The notes: a model not told the origin generated them from the letters alone. 64,000 nt of DNA from CAIWHR01 sp963726765 (GCA_963726765.1 CAVSDH010000011.1:62001-126000); one strand, 5' to 3'; shown: positions 1 through 7,799, numbered from the stretch's first letter. A program made the numbers and translations.

Positions 1-62
1 GCGCGGTTGGGCGAGCGGGCCACCCCTTGCGTGATCAGTTTCGAGCGGCGGTTGTGCGCCAT
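1..62 (-). CDS. ilvD: Dihydroxy-acid dehydratase, N-terminal fragment (runs off the window)
   Basis: The minus strand from an ATG at 62 encodes MAHNRRSKLITQGVARSPNR before the window edge. I recognise this as the N-terminus of the beta-proteobacterial IlvD type, which dehydrates 2,3-dihydroxy acids in valine, leucine and isoleucine synthesis using an Fe-S cluster. A GAGGAG ribosome binding site sits a few bases upstream of the ATG. It diverges from lgt, an arrangement common in Betaproteobacteria. Only 20 residues are visible, so the call rests on that motif and the neighbour. Confidence 0.75.
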   Translation of the reverse strand, partial: MAHNRRSKLITQGVARSPNR

Positions 63-120
63 GGAGGCTCCTCGGGCGGCAGGATGAGATGAAGGACGCC
101 GCCGAATGAAAACGGCTGCG

Positions 121-126
121 TATAAT
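121..126 (+). promoter_or_regulatory. Candidate -10 box for lgt
   Basis: A perfect TATAAT lies 39 bases upstream of the lgt ATG in the ilvD/lgt divergent spacer. No good -35 hexamer is visible 16-18 bases upstream, so this is a weak assignment based on the -10 alone. Confidence 0.3.
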
Positions 127-164
127 CGATTCATTTTAGCGCAGCAGCCGCACGTCCTTCGCGA

Positions 165-980
165 ATGCTCGTCCACCCGCAATTCAATCCCGTCGCGTTC
201 GAGATCGGCCCCATCGCGGTCAGGTGGTACGGGCTCATGTATCTCGTCGCGTTCGTCCTGTTCGCGGTGCTGGGCAACATCCGCGCGCGGCAAAGCCTGC
301 TCACCGGCTGGCATCCCCGTGACGTCGACGACATGCTGTTCTACGGCGTGTTCGGCGTGATCCTCGGCGGTCGCCTCGGCTACGTCGTCTTCTACAAGCC
401 GCTCCACTACCTCGCTAATCCGCTGGAGATCCTGTCCGTGTGGCAGGGCGGGATGAGCTTCCACGGCGGCTTGCTGGGGGTGCTGATCGCGCTGTGGCTG
501 TTCGCCCGACGGCGCGGAAAGCGATGGCTGGACGTCACGGACTTCGTGGCGCCGCTGGTGCCGCTGGGCCTTGCCGCAGGCCGACTCGGCAACTTCATCA
601 ACGGCGAGCTTTGGGGCCGCATTACCGATCTGCCTTGGGGAATGGTGTTTCCGCCCGCCGGTCCCGAACCGCGACACCCCTCGCAGCTCTATCAATTCGC
701 GGGCGAAGGAATTCTGCTCTTCGCGGTGCTGTGGATCTACACCAGCCGGCGCCGGCCGATGGGGGCCGCGTCCGGGTTGTTCCTGATCGGCTACGGTGTG
801 TGCCGATTCGTCGCCGAGTACGCGCGCGAACCCGACAATTTCCTCGGTTTACTCGCGCTTGGGTTGACGATGGGGCAGTGGCTGTCGCTACCGATGATCG
901 CCATCGGGGCCATCATGATGGTCCGCGCGTACCGGCGTGCGGGAAAGGCGCAGCCCACTCTCCTCGATCGAAGGAAGTAG
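165..980 (+). CDS. lgt: Prolipoprotein diacylglyceryl transferase
   Basis: Inner-membrane enzyme that transfers diacylglyceryl from phosphatidylglycerol to the lipobox cysteine of prolipoproteins, the first step of lipoprotein maturation. The 271-residue product has the expected family length and about seven hydrophobic segments. The HGGLLG motif is at residues 100-105 and the Lgt signature GRLGNFINGELWG at 139-151, including the conserved arginine and asparagine. The ATG at 165 gives the usual N-terminus (MLVHPQFNP). It is followed by the repeat cluster and then the convergent fxsA gene. Identification is secure. Confidence 0.96.
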   Translation: MLVHPQFNPVAFEIGPIAVRWYGLMYLVAFVLFAVLGNIRARQSLLTGWHPRDVDDMLFYGVFGVILGGRLGYVVFYKPLHYLANPLEILSVWQGGMSFHGGLLGVLIALWLFARRRGKRWLDVTDFVAPLVPLGLAAGRLGNFINGELWGRITDLPWGMVFPPAGPEPRHPSQLYQFAGEGILLFAVLWIYTSRRRPMGAASGLFLIGYGVCRFVAEYAREPDNFLGLLALGLTMGQWLSLPMIAIGAIMMVRAYRRAGKAQPTLLDRRK

Positions 981-984
981 CGGC

Positions 985-1500
985 GTGAGCGGCGGAGAGG
1001 GGCCCCGAGCGCGCCAGCGCGCAGGGGATCGGAGCAATCGCGAATCGCCGCTGGAGGCCGACCACGCGGGCGGCGCAAGACTCATCCGGCGCGGAGGCCG
1101 AGGGCGTGAGCGGCGGAGAGGGGCCCCGAGCGCGCCAGCGCGCAGGGGATCGGAGCAATCGCGAATCGCCGCTGGAGGCCGACCACGCGGAGCGGCGCAA
1201 GACTCTATCCGGCGCGGAGGCCGAGGGCGTGAGCGGCGGAGAGGGGCCCCGAGCGCGCCAGCGCGCAGGGGATCGGAGCAATCGCGAATCGCCGCTGGAG
1301 GCCGACCACGCGGGCGGCGCAAGACTCTATCCGGCGCGGAGGCCGAGGGCGTGAGCGGCGGAGAGGGGGAACGCGCGAACGGCGAGCAGGGGCCCCAAGC
1401 GTACTTGGGGATGCGAGCAAACGGGAGCGCGTTCGGAGGCCGACAGATCGAATTTGCCATTGGCACGACCGGTGCGGAGGCCGAACCGAGCGCGCCAGCG
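985..1500. repeat. Tandem cluster of a ~122-bp dispersed hairpin repeat
   Basis: Copies of a unit beginning GTGAGCGGCGGAGAGGGG start at 985, 1106, 1229 and 1351 (spacings 121, 123, 122). The first three are near-identical; the fourth is divergent after about 1370. Each unit contains a CCCC...GGGG hairpin (1003-1027 in copy 1) followed by GGGGATnnGAGCAA. In the divergent copy the hairpin core is a different but still self-complementary sequence, CCCCAAG-CGTA-CTTGGGG at 1393-1410. Related copies occur in the opposite orientation near 13.4-13.7 kb. It lies between the convergent genes lgt and fxsA and is probably non-coding, although all frames are open because of its composition. Confidence 0.9.
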
Positions 1501-1506
1501 CGTTTG

Positions 1507-1908
1507 TCAGTCAAGCCGCCGGAACTCTCCGTCGAACGGATCGGCGCGGCTGCGGCCATGAGGATGCGCCGCCCGGGGCCCGTGCCCGTTGCCGACATTG
1601 AGCGGCAGCGCCAGCAGGACCAGCGCCATCAGGTCGCTGACCACTCCCGGCAATATCAGCAGGACGCCGGCCAGGACCTTGCGCCCGCTGTCGAAGAGTC
1701 CGCGCAGCGCGAGTTGCTGCCCATGCATGGCGGCCGCGGTGTTCGCGCGAAAGGCCACGCGCTCGCTGCGCAGCAGCACGAACCCCGCCGTCGTCGAGAA
1801 TGCGAGCCACATCCAGAGCGGAACGCCGGTCCAGCGCGCGAACCGCACGGTGGCAAGGAGATCGATGGCCGGGAAAGCCAGTAGAATCGCGAGCACTACG
1901 AAACGCAT
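1507..1908 (-). CDS. fxsA: FxsA family inner-membrane protein
   Basis: A 133-residue membrane protein with the FxsA core: an N-terminal hydrophobic stretch with PAIDLL, a middle segment, and the typical LLILPGVVSDLMALVLLALP region. E. coli FxsA relieves F-plasmid exclusion of phage T7; its normal cell function is not well defined. The length and hydrophobic pattern fit. It diverges from cutA with only nine bases between the start codons, so the two must share a very compact promoter region or be transcribed from within each other. Confidence 0.85.
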   Translation of the reverse strand: MRFVVLAILLAFPAIDLLATVRFARWTGVPLWMWLAFSTTAGFVLLRSERVAFRANTAAAMHGQQLALRGLFDSGRKVLAGVLLILPGVVSDLMALVLLALPLNVGNGHGPRAAHPHGRSRADPFDGEFRRLD

Positions 1909-1917
1909 GGGGGCTCC

Positions 1918-2241
1918 TTGGCCGACTCCGCGATACTCGTACTGACGCAGATGCCGGACCGTGCCTCCGCGCAGGCCCTGGCCCGCGCCCTGGTGGAGGA
2001 ACGGCTCGCCGCCTGCGTCAGCGTCGGCGCACCGGCGGATTCACTTTATCACTGGCGCGGACAAATCGAAACTGCACAGGAAATCCCCGTCGCGATCAAG
2101 ACGCGCTCCGGCCGCTACCCGGCCGTGGAGGCGGCGATACTCGTCCGGCACCCGTACGAACTTCCGGAGATCCTGGCGGTCCCCATCCAACATGGCCTTG
2201 AACGCTATCTTGACTGGATTGGTGCGGAAACCGGCGGCTGA
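1918..2241 (+). CDS. cutA: Divalent-cation tolerance protein CutA
   Basis: A 107-residue CutA1-family protein, a small trimeric fold related to PII-like proteins and linked to copper and other divalent-cation tolerance. Visible family features are the N-terminal VLTQMPD strand, the ERLAACVS helix/strand, YHWRGQIETAQEIPVAIKT and the C-terminal YLDWI. The length is typical. It overlaps or abuts the next gene, a periplasmic DsbD-like domain, matching the cutA-dsbD linkage known in many proteobacteria. Biochemical role in this organism is unproven. Confidence 0.93.
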   Translation: MADSAILVLTQMPDRASAQALARALVEERLAACVSVGAPADSLYHWRGQIETAQEIPVAIKTRSGRYPAVEAAILVRHPYELPEILAVPIQHGLERYLDWIGAETGG

Positions 2242-2251
2242 CGGGACGCGG

Positions 2252-2740
2252 TTGCGGAAACTCGCGATCGGCGTCCTGGTTGCGGCATCCTTGGCTGCTG
2301 CGGCGTCGGCGGCCGCCCTGGAGCCCAAGCTGCTCGCGAACGAACGAGCGTTCGCTTTCAGCGCCCGCGGTATCGACGAGCGCACGATCGAGGCCCGCTT
2401 TGTCATCGCCGACGGCTATTACCTCTACCGGGACCGGCTCAAGTTCACGGTCGAGCCCGGCGCGGTCGCCGGCAGCACGCTGCCACCCGGCAAGATCAAG
2501 GAGGATCAATTTTTCGGCAAGGTCGAGACCTATCGGAGTCAGGTTGTCGTGAGGCTGCCTCTCGACGCGGCAACGCCCGGCGGGCAGGTCACCGTCAATG
2601 CCGAGTCGCAGGGGTGCGCAGACCTCGGGGTCTGCTACCCGCCCCAGATCCAGAAAGTCACGCTGACGCTTCCCTCGGTCGGCGGCCGTCCCGGAATGCC
2701 GGTCGAGGCGGCGCCTCCGAAGAAATCCTGGCTCAATTGA
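2252..2740 (+). CDS. Stand-alone periplasmic DsbD N-terminal (alpha) domain
   Basis: Encodes only the immunoglobulin-like alpha domain of the thiol reductase DsbD. After a signal peptide rich in A/V/L the mature part has the domain's ADGYYLYRDRL motif and the redox pair GCADLGVCYPP, with the two cysteines six residues apart as in nDsbD. The membrane beta domain and the C-terminal thioredoxin domain are absent from this locus. The start is uncertain: TTG 2252 gives a clean signal peptide, GTG 2222 and ATG 2192 are also in frame, the latter two overlapping cutA. The TlpA-like gene that follows suggests both act in periplasmic thiol reduction or cytochrome c maturation. Confidence 0.8.
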   Translation: MRKLAIGVLVAASLAAAASAAALEPKLLANERAFAFSARGIDERTIEARFVIADGYYLYRDRLKFTVEPGAVAGSTLPPGKIKEDQFFGKVETYRSQVVVRLPLDAATPGGQVTVNAESQGCADLGVCYPPQIQKVTLTLPSVGGRPGMPVEAAPPKKSWLN

Positions 2741-2822
2741 AGGGGGTGGCGCGACCGGGCACGCCAGCCGACATGCGAATGTGGTGTGCAGGCGGTCGCA
2801 GTCGATGCGGGGTACACGAGGC

Positions 2823-3362
2823 ATGATCGGGTCCCGCTGGGTCGGTTCGGGCCTCATCGTGCTGGGGCTCCTGGCGTTGAGCGCGGGCGTGCTCTGGCGA
2901 CAATACGGAAGCGAAGAAGCCCGACTCCTGACCGCAAGCACCGACGGCGCGACCCTGCTGGCACTCTCGCTGCCGGACGCCGACGGGAAGGAACAGCCGG
3001 TAGAGCAGTGGCGCGGCAAAGTCCTCGTTGTCAATTTCTGGGCGACATGGTGCGAACCCTGCCGCGACGAGATGCCCCGCTTCATGGCCCTTCAGGATCA
3101 ATACGGAGGCAAAGGCCTTCAATTTGTCGGCGTCGCGATCGACCAGGCGGACAAGGTTCGGAGATTCGCCTCGGAGATCCAGTTGAATTACCCGACGCTC
3201 GTCGGTGGCTATGGGGCAATCCAGTTGTCGAAGTCTTTCGGGAACCAGCTCGGGGCACTGCCCTTCACGGTGATCGTCGACCGATCGGGCCGGGTCGTCC
3301 ACACTCAGCTAGGGCAGTTGAGCGACGCGCAACTTCGGCCAATGTTAGGCAAACTCCTTTGA
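2823..3362 (+). CDS. TlpA-family thiol-disulfide oxidoreductase, membrane-anchored
   Basis: A 179-residue protein with one N-terminal membrane anchor (residues 7-25) and a thioredoxin fold carrying the active site WCEPC in the context VVNFWATWCEPCRDEMP. Later it has the cis-proline region ALPFTVIVDRSGRV. TlpA/ResA-type proteins reduce periplasmic disulfides. I chose ATG 2823 because it puts the hydrophobic anchor right after a short basic N-terminus; an in-frame ATG at 2805 is possible. It follows the DsbD-like domain gene by 82 bases, so the two may form one redox unit. Confidence 0.87.
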   Translation: MIGSRWVGSGLIVLGLLALSAGVLWRQYGSEEARLLTASTDGATLLALSLPDADGKEQPVEQWRGKVLVVNFWATWCEPCRDEMPRFMALQDQYGGKGLQFVGVAIDQADKVRRFASEIQLNYPTLVGGYGAIQLSKSFGNQLGALPFTVIVDRSGRVVHTQLGQLSDAQLRPMLGKLL

Positions 3363-3769
3363 AATAGCACCAAATACTGGCTAACTGCGCGTATTGGCTC
3401 GCGTCGATGCCGCGGCAACGCCGGCTCGCGCTGTCGGCGCCGGGGCAGCGATTGACGGGACCGGGAATGCGGTGCCCGCACTCGGCTAAGGCGCGGTTTC
3501 GGCAACGATAGCCCCACCCCGCTGGACATCTGCAGGTGATCACGGCAAACTCCGGAGTTGCCGGCGATTTGGCCGGCGATAACCCCTGTTCAGGGAAAAT
3601 AGGTTGTCCGGCGATGGCGCGATACGCTCGCAAATCAACTGAAATCCACGCCATGGCGCCGGAAGAACGCCATGTCGTTGCGCCTTTGCGCCCCAAGCCG
3701 ATGACCTGCGGACTGCGACGTCGTCGGATGGGGCACCCGGCGTGCTCGCATCCGTGATCGGGTGACCGG
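3363..3769. other. 407-bp intergenic region, no gene recognised
   Basis: No convincing reading frame was found. The stretch contains a possible weak stem just after the upstream stop (CCAAATAC...GTATTGG, about 3371-3395), a perfect 12-bp palindrome AACTCCGGAGTT at 3548-3559 and several CCGGCGAT motifs at 3560-3620. It probably holds the accBC promoter. In many Betaproteobacteria aroQ sits in this position between the TlpA gene and accB; it is not here. Confidence 0.6.
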
Positions 3770-4237
3770 ATGGATCTGCGCAAGCTGAAGACCCTGATCG
3801 AGCTGGTGGAAAGCTCGGGAATTGCGGAACTCGAGATCGAAGAGGGCGAGGAGCGGGTACGTATCACGCGCTCCGTACCCGCGGGTTCCGCCGCCACGAC
3901 GACAAACGTCCAGCTGCCGCAGGCATTCGGGCCGGGCGCGTCCGGCGCGGCGGTTGCGAATCACGGCGCCGCTGGTGCGCCTTCCGCGCCCGAGGAGCCC
4001 GAAGGGCACCTGGTCAAGAGCCCGATGGTCGGCACGTTCTACCGGGCGGCGTCTCCCGGGGCCAAGTCCTTTGTCGAGGTCGGCGACTCCGTGCAGGCGG
4101 GCGACACGCTGTGCATCATCGAGGCGATGAAGCTCATGAACGAGATCGAGTCCGACAAGACCGGCGTCGTGAAGCAGATACTGGTCGAGAACGGCCAGCC
4201 GGTGGAATTCGGCCAGCCGCTCGTCGTGATAGGCTGA
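3770..4237 (+). CDS. accB: Biotin carboxyl carrier protein of acetyl-CoA carboxylase
   Basis: A 155-residue BCCP: an N-terminal dimerisation segment (MDLRKLKTLIELVE), a proline/alanine-rich linker at about 35-78, and a C-terminal biotinyl domain from VKSPMVGTFYR with the biotinylation motif EAMKLMNE, whose lysine is residue 121. It carries the biotin that shuttles carboxyl groups between AccC and the carboxyltransferase, feeding malonyl-CoA to fatty-acid synthesis. It is followed by accC with one base between stop and proposed start, so the two are almost certainly co-translated. Confidence 0.97.
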   Translation: MDLRKLKTLIELVESSGIAELEIEEGEERVRITRSVPAGSAATTTNVQLPQAFGPGASGAAVANHGAAGAPSAPEEPEGHLVKSPMVGTFYRAASPGAKSFVEVGDSVQAGDTLCIIEAMKLMNEIESDKTGVVKQILVENGQPVEFGQPLVVIG

Positions 4238-4238
4238 C

Positions 4239-5645
4239 TTGGCGCTGCGTCCCGCATCATCGCCGGTGGTCGCCAAGAACCCGGGACAGCTGTTCGGGAA
4301 GATCCTGATCGCCAATCGCGGCGAAATCGCGCTGCGGATTCAGCGCGCCTGCCGCGAGCTCAACATCAGGACGGTCGTCGTCCACTCGGAAGCGGATCGC
4401 GAGGCCAAGTACGTGCGCCTTGCCGACGAATCCGTGTGCATCGGGCCGCCGCCCTCCGCGCAGAGCTACCTCAACGTCCCCGCGATCATCGCCGCCGCCG
4501 AAGTGACCGACGCCCAGGCGATCCACCCGGGCTACGGGTTCCTTTCCGAGAACGCCGATTTCGCGGAGAAGGTCGAGCGCTCGGGCTTCGTGTTCATCGG
4601 TCCGCGCGCCGACACGATCCGGCTCATGGGCGACAAGGTCAGCGCCAAGGTGGCGATGACCAAGGCCGGGGTTCCCTGCGTTCCGGGCTCCGAGGGGTCG
4701 CTTCCGGACGACCCGAAGGAAATCGTGCGCATGGCGCGTGCCGTCGGCTACCCCATCATCGTCAAGGCCGCCGGGGGCGGAGGCGGCCGCGGAATGCGCG
4801 TCGTGCACACCGAGGCGGCGCTGCTCTCGGCGGTCAACCTCACGCGCGGCGAGGCGCAGGCGGCGTTCGGGAATCCGACGCTGTACATGGAGAAATTTCT
4901 CGCGAATCCGCGACACATCGAGATCCAGGTGCTTGCCGACGAGCACAAGAACGCGGTCTACCTTTTCGAGCGCGACTGCTCCATGCAGCGGCGCCACCAG
5001 AAGATCATCGAGGAAGCGCCCGCGCCGGACGTCTCGCTGCGCGCGCTGACGCGCATCGGCGAACGGTGCGCCGACGCCTGCCGCAAGATCGGCTATCGCG
5101 GCGCCGGAACGTTCGAGTTCCTCTATCAGGACGACGAGTTCTTTTTCATCGAGATGAACACGCGCGTGCAGGTCGAGCACCCGGTGACCGAGTTCATCAC
5201 CGGCATCGACATCGTGCAGGAGCAGATCCGCGTCGCGGCCGGCCAGAAGCTCAGGTTCCGCCAGCGCGACGTCGTGCGCCGGGGACACGCGATCGAATGC
5301 CGGATCAACGCCGAGGATCCGTACACGTTCGTGCCCTCGCCCGGCCGCATCACCTCGTACCACGCGCCGGGAGGTCCCGGGATCCGGGTCGACTCGCACG
5401 CCTATCACAACTACTTCGTGCCGCCGTACTACGACTCGCTGATCGGAAAGGTGATTGCGTACGGCGACACGCGCGAGCAGGCGATCGCGCGGATGCGGAT
5501 CGCGCTGTCGGAAATGGTGGTCGAGGGCATCAAGACGAACATACCGTTGCACCAGGAACTTCTGCAGGACGACAAGTTCCTGCGCGGCGGGACGTCGATC
5601 CACTATCTCGAGGAAAAGCTCGCGAAGCGCAAGCTCGCAGGCTGA
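4239..5645 (+). CDS. accC: Biotin carboxylase subunit of acetyl-CoA carboxylase
   Basis: ATP-grasp enzyme that carboxylates biotin on AccB with bicarbonate and ATP. The N-terminal ILIANRGEIALRI, the glycine-rich loop GGGGGRGMR and FIEMNTRVQVEHPVTE are all present. The start is unclear: the family usually begins M-x-x-KILIANRGE, but here that point is CTG (4290). Upstream in-frame starts are TTG 4239 and GTG 4266, giving 17 or 8 extra residues before LFGKILIANR. I list TTG 4239, which directly follows the accB stop; GTG 4266 is an equally serious alternative. Function is not in doubt. Confidence 0.95.
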   Translation: MALRPASSPVVAKNPGQLFGKILIANRGEIALRIQRACRELNIRTVVVHSEADREAKYVRLADESVCIGPPPSAQSYLNVPAIIAAAEVTDAQAIHPGYGFLSENADFAEKVERSGFVFIGPRADTIRLMGDKVSAKVAMTKAGVPCVPGSEGSLPDDPKEIVRMARAVGYPIIVKAAGGGGGRGMRVVHTEAALLSAVNLTRGEAQAAFGNPTLYMEKFLANPRHIEIQVLADEHKNAVYLFERDCSMQRRHQKIIEEAPAPDVSLRALTRIGERCADACRKIGYRGAGTFEFLYQDDEFFFIEMNTRVQVEHPVTEFITGIDIVQEQIRVAAGQKLRFRQRDVVRRGHAIECRINAEDPYTFVPSPGRITSYHAPGGPGIRVDSHAYHNYFVPPYYDSLIGKVIAYGDTREQAIARMRIALSEMVVEGIKTNIPLHQELLQDDKFLRGGTSIHYLEEKLAKRKLAG

Positions 5646-5662
5646 CGCACGGCTCGTCGCAC

Positions 5663-6580
5663 GTGGCATACCTCGCACTCCGCTTCGACGCCGGGGCCGA
5701 CACCGCGGAGGCGTGGAGCGATGCGCTCATCGACGCTGGCGCGCTGTCGGTGGACATCGCCGACCCCGAAGCCGGTACCGCCGGCGAGACGGCGCTCTAC
5801 GGCGAGCCCGGGACCGCGGCCGAATGTCGCTGGCCGATCGCAAGGTTGACCGCCCTCTTTCCCGCCGGGGCCGATGCGGCCAAGGCGCTATCCGAGGCCG
5901 GAACCGGACTCGGTTTCGCGGCGCCTCCGCACGAGACGCACACGGTCGCCGACCAGGACTGGGTGCGCGCAACCCAGGCGCAGTTCACCCCGCTTCGTAT
6001 CCGGGATCGCCTATGGATCGTTCCGTCGTGGTGTGAGCCGCCCGACTCCGCCGCGGTCAACGTGACGCTGGATCCGGGGCTCGCGTTCGGCACGGGTTCG
6101 CACCCGACGACCCGACTCTGCCTCGAATGGCTCGCGCTCGAACTCGAACCCGGTGCTTCGGTGCTCGATTACGGGTGCGGTTCCGGCATACTCGCGATCG
6201 CTGCCGCGAAGCTCGGTGCCGGCCCTGTCGCGGGAATCGACGTCGACCCGCAGGCCGTCGACGCGGCCCGGGCGAACGCGAAGGCAAATGGCGTCGCGGC
6301 AACGTTTGCGCTTCCGGGCGTTCGCCCGGGAGGCAGTGACGGCGTCTTCGACATCGTCGTCGCCAACATACTCGCAAATCCGCTGTGCCTGCTCGCGCCG
6401 GTGCTGGCGGCGCGCGTTCGCGAGGGAGGACGAATCCTGCTGTCCGGGGTTCTCGCCGACCAGGCGGCGGACGTCGCCGCCGCCTACGCGCCGTGGTTTA
6501 TCATGGGCATCTGGAAATCGGGCGAGGATGACTGGGTCGCGCTGGAAGGTGCGCGACTGGGGCGGCCGGTCCCCGCCTGA
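5663..6580 (+). CDS. prmA: Ribosomal protein L11 methyltransferase
   Basis: A 305-residue class I SAM methyltransferase that trimethylates ribosomal protein L11. PrmA features are DPGLAFGTGSHPTT, the SAM-binding motif VLDYGCGSGILAIAAAKLGA and the NILANPL motif that replaces the usual DPPY/NPPY catalytic block. GTG 5663 gives the family-typical start (VAYLALRF); no in-frame ATG fits better. It follows accC by 17 bases, the standard accB-accC-prmA order of Betaproteobacteria. Confidence 0.95.
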   Translation: MAYLALRFDAGADTAEAWSDALIDAGALSVDIADPEAGTAGETALYGEPGTAAECRWPIARLTALFPAGADAAKALSEAGTGLGFAAPPHETHTVADQDWVRATQAQFTPLRIRDRLWIVPSWCEPPDSAAVNVTLDPGLAFGTGSHPTTRLCLEWLALELEPGASVLDYGCGSGILAIAAAKLGAGPVAGIDVDPQAVDAARANAKANGVAATFALPGVRPGGSDGVFDIVVANILANPLCLLAPVLAARVREGGRILLSGVLADQAADVAAAYAPWFIMGIWKSGEDDWVALEGARLGRPVPA

Positions 6581-6627
6581 TCGCCGTCCAGCCGGCATCC
6601 GTCGACGCGCCGTCCGCGACATCCCCC

Positions 6628-7470
6628 ATGCCCGAAGAAAAATATACCCGCTGCCCCGGCTGCCACACCGTATTTCGCGTGACGCCGCAGCAACTCGCGA
6701 TGCGCGAGGGCCAGGTGCGCTGCGGTCATTGCAAGACGGTGTTCGACGGCGTCGCCGAGCAGATTTCCCTGGCGCCGCAGACGCGACCCCGGGAGCGCGA
6801 CGACGCGTACGACGAAGCAGCGCTCGGTCCGCCGACAGTGACGCTGCGCAACGCGCATGCACTTCACGACGTGCGTCCCGAGCGAGGCGATGCGAGCACG
6901 CAGGAAAAGGCTCCGCCGGAGGAAGAGATTTCCGAGATCGCCTACGAGGAACGCTTCGCGTGGGCGCGACCGAGCAAGCGCCGGCGATCGTCGAACGCGC
7001 TGCTCGGCGTTTCCATTCCGGTGCTTGTCATCGCATTGTTTGCGCAGCTGCTCATCCATTACCGCGACGCGGTGGCGGCGCGCTGGCCGGCGACGAAGCC
7101 CGCGCTCACCCGCGCGTGCGATATCGCCGGTTGCGCGATCAAGCCGCTGCGTGACCTCACCATGCAATATCTCTCGATCGAGTCGTCCGATCTGCAGGCG
7201 GATCCGGCGCACAAGGGTCTGCTGGTCCTGACGGCAAACGTTCGGAGCCATGCGGACTGGCCGCTCGCGTTTCCGCACCTCGAGTTCACGCTCACGGACA
7301 CCGGCAACGCGACGGTGGTACGGCGCGTCATGGCCCCCTCCGACTACGCCGGCGGGGCCTCGGACTTGACGCGCGGCATTGCGCCGAACGGCGAGGTGGC
7401 CATCAAGCTTTTCATCGATGCCAGCGCGACCACCCAGGCGGGCTACTACCTCTACATGTTTTACCCATAG
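6628..7470 (+). CDS. Zinc-ribbon and DUF3426 membrane protein
   Basis: A 280-residue protein with an MJ0042-type N-terminal zinc ribbon (C9, C12, C32, C35; TRCPGCHTVFRV...VRCGHCKTVFDG), a charged linker, one membrane segment at about residues 125-145, and a C-terminal domain of the DUF3426 type (about 170-280). Function is unknown. Genes of this type regularly follow prmA in Betaproteobacteria. The topology implies a cytoplasmic zinc ribbon and a periplasmic C-terminal domain. It starts 47 bases after prmA and is probably the last gene of the acc operon. Confidence 0.85.
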   Translation: MPEEKYTRCPGCHTVFRVTPQQLAMREGQVRCGHCKTVFDGVAEQISLAPQTRPRERDDAYDEAALGPPTVTLRNAHALHDVRPERGDASTQEKAPPEEEISEIAYEERFAWARPSKRRRSSNALLGVSIPVLVIALFAQLLIHYRDAVAARWPATKPALTRACDIAGCAIKPLRDLTMQYLSIESSDLQADPAHKGLLVLTANVRSHADWPLAFPHLEFTLTDTGNATVVRRVMAPSDYAGGASDLTRGIAPNGEVAIKLFIDASATTQAGYYLYMFYP

Positions 7471-7493
7471 ATCCTGCCGGCCCCGATCCGCAT

Positions 7494-7510
7494 TGCACTA
7501 TTCCGGTGCA
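7494..7510. promoter_or_regulatory. NtrC binding site 1 upstream of glnA
   Basis: TGCACTATTCCGGTGCA, a 17-bp inverted repeat with TGCAC-N7-GTGCA arms, matches the classical NtrC enhancer consensus. The complementarity extends further outward to CATTGCAC...GTGCAATG (7491-7513). It lies about 290 bases upstream of the sigma-54 element, a suitable distance for looping. Confidence 0.75.
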
Positions 7511-7663
7511 ATGAGGTTCCAATCGGCTCATGAGAAATAATAATTGAAACAATGGCTTACGAATTCACTTCGAAGCCGTGCGCCAATTTCGCAAGGCTTT
7601 GCAAGACGCGAATGCAATAAATGATGCAATGCGATAATGTCGGATCGTCGCTTCGTTCCAAGG

Positions 7664-7680
7664 CGCACTGCCGTGGTGCG
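7664..7680. promoter_or_regulatory. NtrC binding site 2 upstream of glnA
   Basis: CGCACTGCCGTGGTGCG: perfect 5-bp arms around a 7-bp centre, with the core GCAC-N7-GTGC of NtrC sites. It is about 105 bases upstream of the sigma-54 promoter, the usual range for an NtrC enhancer. Confidence 0.75.
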
Positions 7681-7695
7681 AGACGCAACCCAGTC

Positions 7696-7712
7696 CGCAC
7701 TGTGATGGAGCA
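7696..7712. promoter_or_regulatory. Weaker NtrC half-matching site 3
   Basis: CGCAC-N7-GAGCA, 15 bases downstream of site 2. The left half fits the NtrC consensus; the right half has a mismatch. It could be a lower-affinity site filled co-operatively with site 2. Confidence 0.4.
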
Positions 7713-7783
7713 AAATGGCGGGACTCGGGCGACTTTTTTGGTCCCGGCATCCGCCAAACAGGTAGTTCCGGCGGTTTTCGTTA

Positions 7784-7799
7784 TGGCATAGTTATCGCT
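7784..7799 (+). promoter_or_regulatory. Sigma-54 promoter of glnA
   Basis: TGGCATAGTTATCGCT has the invariant GG-N10-GC spacing of sigma-54 (RpoN) promoters and is close to the consensus TGGCAC-N5-TTGCA. It lies 66 bases before the glnA ATG, and NtrC-like sites lie upstream. A nitrogen-limited, NtrC-activated promoter is the natural reading. Confidence 0.75.

Noticed and set aside
985..1500. Possible CRISPR array
   Set aside because: Units are 121-123 bp and abut directly; there are no short conserved repeats with unique spacers and no cas genes.
937..1884. A 315-residue plus-strand open frame through the repeat cluster and fxsA
   Set aside because: It consists of arginine/alanine-rich translation of the tandem repeat followed by the antisense of fxsA; the high G+C removes stops in several frames.
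3265..3897. A minus-strand reading frame across the TlpA-accB spacer as an aroQ relic
   Set aside because: The translation shows no 3-dehydroquinate dehydratase motif and overlaps accB; it looks like a composition artefact.
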